Assembly: GCA_031283905.1 (NCBI GenBank)
Contig: JAITAW010000194.1
Span: 1 to 5,738, forward strand
Length of the DNA: 5,738 nucleotides
Origin: Treponema sp.
GTDB taxonomy: Bacteria; Spirochaetota; Spirochaetia; Treponematales; Breznakiellaceae
Direction: 5' to 3'
Numbering within the stretch: the stretch's first letter is position 1; each line of letters begins with the position of its first letter. Position numbers and translations under genes: made by a program. Under the pieces are notes generated by a model. It saw only the letters and a program-made list of their open reading frames with translations. It did no database searches and was not told where the DNA came from. Below, in pieces: positions 1-4,507 of the stretch.

Positions 1-152
1 TAGTACCATGGACAGGAACCGGTTCGTATTATGTGTATATAAGTAGCGATAGCAGCAAGACGTATATCTCAAAAAACGAAATTGGGATAAACGACGCGAC
101 AACGACCATAGCCTTTGATTCCTTTGAATCATACACTGCAAGCCGCGAGTAG
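1..152 (+). CDS. 3' end of an unidentified beta-rich, probably secreted protein (partial)
   Basis: An open frame runs in from the left edge (first full codon at base 3) and stops at TAG 150-152, leaving 49 C-terminal residues. The visible piece begins V-P followed by WTGTGSYYVYI and is rich in Ser, Thr, Tyr and Ile with alternating polar and hydrophobic residues, which fits short beta strands of an extracytoplasmic protein. I do not recognise the family and assign no function. Support for its being real comes from the absence of stops, the coding-like composition, and the strong intrinsic terminator 55 bp after the stop that would end this transcript. The start and most of the protein lie outside the window, so length, signal peptide and domain content cannot be judged. 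It belongs to a different transcription unit from the lipoprotein genes that follow. Confidence 0.7.
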   Translation, partial: VPWTGTGSYYVYISSDSSKTYISKNEIGINDATTTIAFDSFESYTASRE

Positions 153-207
153 CCGTCTTGCCGGGTGTTTCTGCTCCGCCGGCAGAAAACACAAAACCTA
201 AAACCTG

Positions 208-245
208 GCCCCAAGCCATCCTGCAGCTTGGGGCTTTTCTTTTTT
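208..245 (+). terminator. Rho-independent terminator of the upstream partial gene
   Basis: A perfect 9-bp stem (GCCCCAAGC at 208-216 pairing with GCTTGGGGC at 226-234) has a 9-base loop and is followed directly by TTTTCTTTTTT (235-245). The GC-rich stem plus T-tract is the textbook intrinsic terminator layout on the + strand. It separates the partial gene ending at 152 from the lipoprotein genes. Confidence 0.9.
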
Positions 246-246
246 C

Positions 247-264
247 CGGCGCGGCGCCGCGCCG
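247..264. repeat. Perfect 18-bp GC palindrome
   Basis: CGGCGCGGC at 247-255 is followed with no spacer by its exact reverse complement GCCGCGCCG at 256-264. It starts two bases after the terminator T-tract and lies 31 bp upstream of the -35 element of the next promoter. It has no T-tract on either side, so it is not itself an obvious terminator. It could be a cruciform or protein-binding site, or an insulating structure. Function is unknown. Confidence 0.75.
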
Positions 265-295
265 CTGTATTAAAGCCAATAACAATGTATGTGCC

Positions 296-324
296 TTGAA
301 ATATTTTCCCTTTTATTATATACT
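296..324 (+). promoter_or_regulatory. Predicted sigma70-type promoter for the first lipoprotein gene
   Basis: TTGAAA (296-301) and TATACT (319-324) are separated by exactly 17 bp of AT-rich sequence; each hexamer differs from consensus by one base. Transcription would start near 331, giving a leader of about 75 bases before the ATG at 405. It lies between the upstream terminator and the gene, where a promoter is expected. Confidence 0.7.
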
Positions 325-404
325 CTCCTCCCATGTCAAAGTTAAAGTTTACCGCGATTGACTTCAAAGAACATAGTTCACTCAATTTAACCGGTAGCGG
401 GGAC

Positions 405-968
405 ATGAAGAAAGCGTGTTTGTTTCTTATAATGATTATGCCGCTTGCCTCTTTTTCCGCGTGCAGGACGCATCCTCCGACGGACGCGCCCGATGCTTCA
501 ATGGCGGACCCCAACACGCCGCAATGGGCTGGCGAGCTTCCGGCGGCGGATATGATCTGGGGCATCGGGAGCGCGCTTGATGAAAAGCAAAGCAACGCGA
601 TGCGGGCCGCTGAAAAGAGGGGAAAAGAATCCGTCGGCCTGATGCTGAAAGCCTACATGAACGACGTATTTAAGGGATACGGCGTTCCCCGGGAAGCGGC
701 GGAAAACATAAACAACAAAATAACGCGGGCGCCGTTTGATGAAGCGGCGGCGGTTTTGAGATGGAAAGCCCCGAATGGCGCGTGGTGGTACCGCGTCGAA
801 TATAAAAAGGCGGATGCCCGCGCCTTTCTCTCCGGTATCTTTGACGAAGAAGAGAAATTATTTCCAGAATTCAACGCGACGCGGGCGATGCTGCTTCTGG
901 ATGTGCGGATAGCGGGCGAAGATAGTCCGTTTCAAACCGGCGGCGAGGAAGAGCAACAAATTGACTGA
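405..968 (+). CDS. LPP20-like lipoprotein (first paralogue, own promoter)
   Basis: Predicted 187-residue lipoprotein. Residues 1-20 form a short signal peptide (Met-Lys-Lys, then a hydrophobic stretch) ending in the lipobox FSAC with Cys20 as the lipidation site. A short acidic and proline-containing tether follows to about residue 39. The LPP20-like unit begins at PQW (39-41), with the typical glycine turn IWGIGSA (51-57) and then a charged helix (about 58-90, AMRAAEKRGKES). A closing strand, WWYRVEYKKADARAF (127-141), is followed by an acidic C-terminal helix and tail (EEEQQID). The start at 405 is chosen because the in-frame ATG at 333 would put 24 polar residues in front of the signal peptide and lies on the predicted transcription start. 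The ribosome site is weak (GGGG at 399-402). The C-terminal half matches the next gene closely (shared pattern of a strand, K-x-D-A, acidic helix, EF-A), so the two are paralogues. The family role is poorly defined; envelope location is inferred from the lipobox. Arg follows the lipid Cys, which is unusual. Confidence 0.85.
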   Translation: MKKACLFLIMIMPLASFSACRTHPPTDAPDASMADPNTPQWAGELPAADMIWGIGSALDEKQSNAMRAAEKRGKESVGLMLKAYMNDVFKGYGVPREAAENINNKITRAPFDEAAAVLRWKAPNGAWWYRVEYKKADARAFLSGIFDEEEKLFPEFNATRAMLLLDVRIAGEDSPFQTGGEEEQQID

Positions 969-989
969 CGAGCGTTTTTTATAGAAAAA

Positions 990-1045
990 TTTAAGATTAA
1001 GAAGGTTTTTTTATAAAATTGAGGTATATTAGTTAGGTGTATATG
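990..1045 (+). promoter_or_regulatory. AT-rich gap, probable promoter region for the five-gene run
   Basis: The 129-bp gap 969-1097 is strongly AT-rich, unlike the flanking genes, and offers several partial promoters. One is TTTAAG (990-995) with TATAAA (1012-1017) at 16 bp; another is TTGAGG (1019-1024) with TATATG (1040-1045) at 15 bp. None is near-consensus, so the exact site is not decided. No terminator hairpin with a T-tract was seen after the stop at 968, so read-through from the previous gene is also possible. Confidence 0.4.
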
Positions 1046-1048
1046 GGT

Positions 1049-1064
1049 TTCCTCGTATGAGGGG
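1049..1064 (+). other. Small hairpin in the leader of the second lipoprotein gene
   Basis: CCTC (1051-1054), loop GTAT, GAGG (1059-1062), extendable by two G-U pairs to 1049-1064. It sits 33 bases upstream of the ATG at 1098 and just downstream of the candidate -10 elements, so it may be near the 5' end of the transcript. The stem is short. The same 12-base core recurs inside a later gene at 2353-2364. Confidence 0.4.
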
Positions 1065-1097
1065 CTTAAAAATTTATCTTTATAAGAGGAGTTTCTT

Positions 1098-1682
1098 ATG
1101 AAAAAATGCGTGTATGTGCTTTTAACTGCCGTTATTGCACTTTCTTTCTCATTGGCGGGTTGTAGTTCAACGCCGTCCGGTCCGTCAAAACAGGCTACAA
1201 AGGTGTATCCGGGTTTTGTGACTAGTCCTCCGAGCGCGGAAGGCGTAGTGTACGGAGTTGGCGCTTCGAAGAATGACGATCCCGCCAGAGCCCTGGAGCA
1301 AGCGAAACACCGCGCCAGGGTTGATCTTGCGAACAAATTAAAGGCCCAAGTTAAATCTATGATAACCGATTATACGAGAGAGGCGGGAACCGACGAAGAT
1401 GTAACGACTCTTACATTCTATGAGAGCATCAGCCAATCCTTGACAAACACAACCTTGAGCGGCGTGGAAGATGCAGGCATGGATAGAACGGATGACGGAA
1501 CGACCTGGGCTTTGGTTAAAATCAGCAAGTCCGACGCCGCCCAGGCTGTCGCCTCGGTTTTTGAAAGCGAAGCCAGCCAGTACGCCGAATTCAAGGCTAT
1601 GAACGCGCTTGCGGCAATGAACGCCCAACTGGAAAAAAACGATCCCTCGTTGGCTCCCGGCGAACCAAAAACGTCTTACTAG
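1098..1682 (+). CDS. LPP20-like lipoprotein (second paralogue)
   Basis: Predicted 194-residue lipoprotein. The signal peptide 1-22 (MKKCVYVLL start) ends in the lipobox LAGC with Cys22, followed by a Ser/Pro/Lys tether (SSTPSGPSK). The LPP20-like unit spans roughly residues 37-150: YPGFVTSPP (37-45), the glycine turn VVYGVGAS (50-57), a long charged helix (about 62-95, ARALEQAKHRAR), then TTWALVKI (135-142) as the closing strand. The last 45 residues form an acidic, alanine-rich helix (FESEASQYAEFKAMNAL) that aligns with the C terminus of the preceding lipoprotein. The start is well supported: AGAGGAG at 1085-1091 lies 6 bases before the ATG and the signal peptide begins directly. LPP20 relatives include the Helicobacter antigen Lpp20 and the flagellar outer-membrane protein FlgP, but nothing here ties this gene to flagella. 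It heads the tightly packed run, and a hairpin follows its stop. Confidence 0.88.
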   Translation: MKKCVYVLLTAVIALSFSLAGCSSTPSGPSKQATKVYPGFVTSPPSAEGVVYGVGASKNDDPARALEQAKHRARVDLANKLKAQVKSMITDYTREAGTDEDVTTLTFYESISQSLTNTTLSGVEDAGMDRTDDGTTWALVKISKSDAAQAVASVFESEASQYAEFKAMNALAAMNAQLEKNDPSLAPGEPKTSY

Positions 1683-1694
1683 TTATTAGTTAAT

Positions 1695-1719
1695 GGCGAT
1701 CCCCCTTAGCGGGATCGCT
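1695..1719 (+). other. Intercistronic hairpin without a T-tract
   Basis: GCGATCCC (1696-1703) pairs with GGGATCGC (1711-1718) around a 7-base loop CCTTAGC; a G-T pair (1695/1719) extends it to 9 bp. It fills most of the 45-bp gap between two lipoprotein genes and ends 8 bases before the ATG at 1728. It is followed by CTAAAAAAATG rather than a run of T, so it is not a standard + strand terminator, and the minus strand also lacks a T-tract. It may act as a processing or stability element, or control the next start. Confidence 0.7.
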
Positions 1720-1727
1720 CTAAAAAA

Positions 1728-2579
1728 ATGAACAAACAGTATAGTAAAGCCATTGTAACATTCGCGTTTGCGGCTTTTTGCGCGGCGTTTCTTTCCTGCG
1801 GCGGGTCTCCTTCCGCGCAACGGCAACCCGCACAGGAATATTCTCTTGGCTCCGCGCCGAAAAAGTACCCTAATAGTCATGAAAAGGCGTTCTGGAACAC
1901 CTCTACGTCCGAGGGAGATTTGATCATTGTGGGCGTCGGCGGCATTCAAATGTACGACGCCGGCTCCGTTCAGAAAGCCCTTGAAGACGCGGCGAGAAAA
2001 GTGGCGCTTTTTACCGGTCTAAGGGGGGCCGCCGTTTATTATGAAAATATCGGCGCTTCATTCTGGCATTATAGTGTAGCAAACGCTACAAAATTTGATT
2101 ACAATGAAGACTATCTGGGGTATATTGAAGAGCTGCGCTATGACCCCGATAGGGACGTTATTATAAATGAAAGGGGCGCGTTTGTTCGCGTCAGATATAA
2201 ACTACCCGATCCTTTTCATGCCGTCCACCCTTCTTCAGGCGATGAGACGAAAAAACCCGATTGGGTGGTCAACCCGCCGTTAAGTATCGCCGGTTTTATT
2301 GCCGGGGTCGGCTACGCCCGCCCGCAAATGTACCCGAGCGCCACGTATGTGGCCTCGTATGAGGCCGCCATTGCCAACCTTGTGAGCAAGGGTTCCAACA
2401 GCATAACGGCAACAAACATGCAGGTTGAGGGCGAGGGTTATAATTATGAAGATATTCGGGAATCCACTGTAATTGCAAGCGCCGTAATAAACGGCTTCTA
2501 TATCCTTCAAGTGTGGGTTGATCCCGCAGACGGCGGGGTGTATACTTTAGCGATAGCTCAATCTGTGAAAGGACTGTAA
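1728..2579 (+). CDS. Lipoprotein with two LPP20-like units
   Basis: Predicted 283-residue lipoprotein. The signal peptide 1-24 ends in FLSC (Cys24), followed by a Gly/Ser/Pro/Gln tether to about residue 45. Two LPP20-like units follow. Unit 1 (about 55-158) starts at AFWN (54-57), has the glycine turn LIIVGVGG (65-72), a helix (ALEDAARKVA, 84-93) and a closing strand RGAFVRVRYKLP (149-160). Unit 2 (about 177-282) starts with PDWVVNPP (177-184), the hallmark W and PP segment of the family, then FIAGVGYA (190-197), a helix (YEAAIANLVS, 211-220) and a closing strand GGVYTLAIAQS (269-279). The start at 1728 is chosen because it gives a complete signal peptide. It has no Shine-Dalgarno sequence: a hairpin ends 8 bases upstream, and the remaining spacer is TCTAAAAAA. 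The gene is 2 bp from the LpoB-like gene. No catalytic residues are visible; a structural or assembly role is likely but inferred. Confidence 0.85.
   Translation: MNKQYSKAIVTFAFAAFCAAFLSCGGSPSAQRQPAQEYSLGSAPKKYPNSHEKAFWNTSTSEGDLIIVGVGGIQMYDAGSVQKALEDAARKVALFTGLRGAAVYYENIGASFWHYSVANATKFDYNEDYLGYIEELRYDPDRDVIINERGAFVRVRYKLPDPFHAVHPSSGDETKKPDWVVNPPLSIAGFIAGVGYARPQMYPSATYVASYEAAIANLVSKGSNSITATNMQVEGEGYNYEDIRESTVIASAVINGFYILQVWVDPADGGVYTLAIAQSVKGL
2567..2573 (+). promoter_or_regulatory. Ribosome binding site of the LpoB-like gene inside the preceding gene
   Basis: GAAAGGA at 2567-2573 lies 8 bases before the ATG at 2582 and overlaps the last codons of the preceding gene, whose stop is at 2577-2579. 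This fits coupled translation of the two genes. Confidence 0.7.
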
Positions 2580-2581
2580 AT

Positions 2582-3193
2582 ATGAAAAGATTTATTTTAT
2601 GCGCCGTGTGCGCCGCGCCGGTTTTCTTTATGTTGTCTTGCGGAAGTGTAAGCGTAAGCAGAGTTTCTTCCGATTCTCTTACCGATTTAAGCGGATATTG
2701 GAACAATACCGATGTTCGGATCGTATGCGAGAGTTTGATCGATTCTTGTCTGAATTCCGCGCGGATCGCCCGGTTTGCCGAAGAAAAGGGCCGGCTTCCG
2801 CGGATTAAGATAGGAACCTTTAAGAACAACACCGATGAACACCTTGATCCGGCTATTATTCCCAATACAATGAAGGTGGTTATAACCAACAGCGGGAAGG
2901 CGGAATTTGTGGCGGACAGCGCAACCCAGAACGAGTTGCGCGCGGAAAAACAAGACCAACTCGGCGCCGCCAGCTATGAGACCGCGGCAAGTATCGGCAA
3001 TGAAACCGCTGCGGATTTTATGCTTACCGGCTCGGTTAAGACCATAGTTGATCGTGACCCCACGGGACGCAGGTCGACAAGAACCTATTTTGTGAACGCG
3101 GAGCTAACCCACATCGAAACGGGTGTGATATACTGGACAGATGAAAACAGCGACATCAAGAAGGATATTCGACAGTCGAAAGTAAAATTCTAG
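2582..3193 (+). CDS. lpoB: LpoB-family lipoprotein (penicillin-binding protein activator-like)
   Basis: Predicted 203-residue lipoprotein, close to the 213 residues of E. coli LpoB. The signal peptide 1-20 ends in MLSC (Cys20). Family landmarks in order: GYWNNTDVRIVCESLID (38-54), matching the W-N-D/N-T-D opening of LpoB; strand and turn IKIGTFKNNTDEHLD (75-89); helix ending in NSGKAEFV (103-110); the Asn/Glu/Arg helix ELRAEKQDQ (118-126); ADFMLTGSV (144-152); and the closing strands NAELTHIETGVIYW (172-185). In E. coli, LpoB is an outer-membrane lipoprotein that activates the peptidoglycan synthase PBP1b through its UB2H domain. That partner may not exist in a spirochaete, so family assignment is firm but function is inferred. 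The stretch between Cys20 and the domain is only about 18 residues, much shorter than the flexible tether of E. coli LpoB. The gene is packed between an LPP20-like gene (2 bp) and the COG3014-type gene (9 bp), a pairing known elsewhere. Confidence 0.88.
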   Translation: MKRFILCAVCAAPVFFMLSCGSVSVSRVSSDSLTDLSGYWNNTDVRIVCESLIDSCLNSARIARFAEEKGRLPRIKIGTFKNNTDEHLDPAIIPNTMKVVITNSGKAEFVADSATQNELRAEKQDQLGAASYETAASIGNETAADFMLTGSVKTIVDRDPTGRRSTRTYFVNAELTHIETGVIYWTDENSDIKKDIRQSKVKF

Positions 3194-3202
3194 CGAACAA
3201 CA

Positions 3203-4507
3203 GTGAAGGCGTTTTTCAAAAAGTCATTTTTAATTTTTCCCATACTATTGTGCGCGGGATGCGCGTCGCGTCCGTATGCGTATGTTGACAAGCCCGTAGC
3301 GGCGGGAAATTTTAAGGAAGGCGTTGACGTTTTAGAAAACAAAAAATCCAGCCTGTATCAATCGCAAGACAAGGTGTTGTACTATTTGGACAAGGGTATG
3401 CTTTCCCACTACGCCGGGGAATATGATGAGTCCATAACGCTGTTGCAGTCCGCTGAGCAAGGCATTCAAGCGGCGTTTACCAAGAGCGTTACCATGGAGA
3501 TAGGTTCTTATATACTCAATGATGCGGTGCAGGAATACCCGGGTGAAGATTACGAAGATATTTATACCAAGGCGTTTAACGCTTTAAACTATTATCACAA
3601 AGGCGAGCTGGAAAGCGCATTGGTTGAAATCAGAGGTATGAGCCTGAAGCTTGACGGGCTTGCCGCGAAATACGCCGGTTTGATCGCAGAAATGCAGGAG
3701 GAAGCCCGAAAAAACGGCGCTTCTGTCGCGGATTCCAAAGCCGCGACTACATTTTCGAATTCCGCGCTCGGCTGTTATTTGAGTATGCTTTTTTACCGTG
3801 GAGCAGGCGATCCCAATGCGGAGGTTGACTGGAGGAATTTACGGAAGGCTTTTATCGATGCGCCCGCATTGTATGATTTTCCGGTTCCTTCAACCGTTGA
3901 AGATGAGCTTGAGATACCAAAAGGCAAAGCCCGCCTCAATATCGTAGGTTTTTCCGGGCTTTCGCCGATAAAAGAAGAACAGGTAGTGCGGGTTCCGCTT
4001 CCTTCCGGGTGGATTAAAATTGCGATGCCCGTTCTGGTTGCGCGTTCTTCGGCAGTTCACGGAGTAGAAGTTGTTTTTAGAAACGGAGACAGGCATCCCC
4101 TTGAACTGCTGGAAAACATCGAAGCCATTGCCGCTGAGACGTTTAAGGCAAAGAAAGCCCTCATTTACACGAAGTCCGTGATACGCGCGACCATTAAGGG
4201 CGTAACCGCAAGCGCTCTGTCGAACGCCGCACAAAAAACCGATGACGATACCGCCAGCCTTATTCTTGGATTGTTCGGCTTGGGCGCCCAAGTTTTCGCC
4301 GAGGCGAGCGAACAGGCGGATTTGCGGATTTCCCGCTACTTTCCGGCTAGGGCATACGTAACGGGAATTACGCTTGATCCCGGAATATATTCTTTTTCGG
4401 TAAATTATTATGACAGGCAGGGAAGATTGCTAGAATCTTTCCCTTTTGAAAATGTGAGTGTTAATGAAAATGAGCTTAACCTAAAGGAGGCGGTATGCGT
4501 ACAATAG
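3203..4507 (+). CDS. COG3014-type lipoprotein with TPR-like helices
   Basis: Predicted 434-residue lipoprotein of the uncharacterised COG3014 type. The signal peptide 1-20 ends in LCAGC (Cys20). A helical N-terminal half follows with TPR-like pairs: YYLDKGMLSHYAGEYDES (60-77) and, after the family-typical YPGEDYEDIY (112-121), KAFNALNYYHKGELESALVE (123-142). The C-terminal half is beta-rich: PKGKARLNIVGFSG (239-252), a hydrophobic helix SLILGLFGLGAQVFAEA (352-368), then EQADLRISRYFPARAYV (370-386) and LDPGIYSFSV (391-400), landmarks I recall for this family. The GTG start at 3203 is required because it is the only start giving the signal peptide; it has no clear Shine-Dalgarno and sits 9 bp after the LpoB-like stop, so coupled translation is likely. 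In gamma-proteobacteria the homologue neighbours lpoB. Biochemical function is unknown; TPR helices suggest protein binding. Its end overlaps the next gene by 13 bp. Confidence 0.87.
   Translation: MKAFFKKSFLIFPILLCAGCASRPYAYVDKPVAAGNFKEGVDVLENKKSSLYQSQDKVLYYLDKGMLSHYAGEYDESITLLQSAEQGIQAAFTKSVTMEIGSYILNDAVQEYPGEDYEDIYTKAFNALNYYHKGELESALVEIRGMSLKLDGLAAKYAGLIAEMQEEARKNGASVADSKAATTFSNSALGCYLSMLFYRGAGDPNAEVDWRNLRKAFIDAPALYDFPVPSTVEDELEIPKGKARLNIVGFSGLSPIKEEQVVRVPLPSGWIKIAMPVLVARSSAVHGVEVVFRNGDRHPLELLENIEAIAAETFKAKKALIYTKSVIRATIKGVTASALSNAAQKTDDDTASLILGLFGLGAQVFAEASEQADLRISRYFPARAYVTGITLDPGIYSFSVNYYDRQGRLLESFPFENVSVNENELNLKEAVCVQ
4483..4490 (+). promoter_or_regulatory. Near-perfect Shine-Dalgarno that fixes the start of the last gene
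   Basis: AAAGGAGG at 4483-4490 lies 4 bases before the ATG at 4495, within the last codons of the COG3014-type gene. It is the best ribosome site in the window and supports the 13-bp overlapping start of the next gene. Confidence 0.85.

Noticed and set aside
158..361. 67-residue frame on the + strand across the intergenic region
   Set aside because: It reads through the terminator, the GC palindrome and the promoter, has no ribosome site, and its product resembles no protein I know.
357..386. Interrupted inverted repeat in the leader of the first lipoprotein gene (ATTGA/TCAAT enclosing GAAC-ATA-GTTC)
   Set aside because: The arms are only 4-5 bp with unequal internal gaps; too weak to call a riboswitch or operator.
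333..404. Longer version of the first lipoprotein starting at ATG 333
   Set aside because: It adds 24 polar residues before a clear signal peptide and begins at the predicted transcription start; the ATG at 405 starts the signal peptide directly.
29..595. 188-residue minus-strand frame
   Set aside because: It lies antisense to the partial gene, the terminator and the first lipoprotein gene, and has no coherent domain or signal.
2296..2889. 197-residue minus-strand frame
   Set aside because: It is antisense to two well-supported lipoprotein genes, with an Arg/Pro/Leu-rich composition typical of a shadow frame.
3890..4291. 133-residue minus-strand frame
   Set aside because: It is wholly antisense to the COG3014-type gene and lacks recognisable features.
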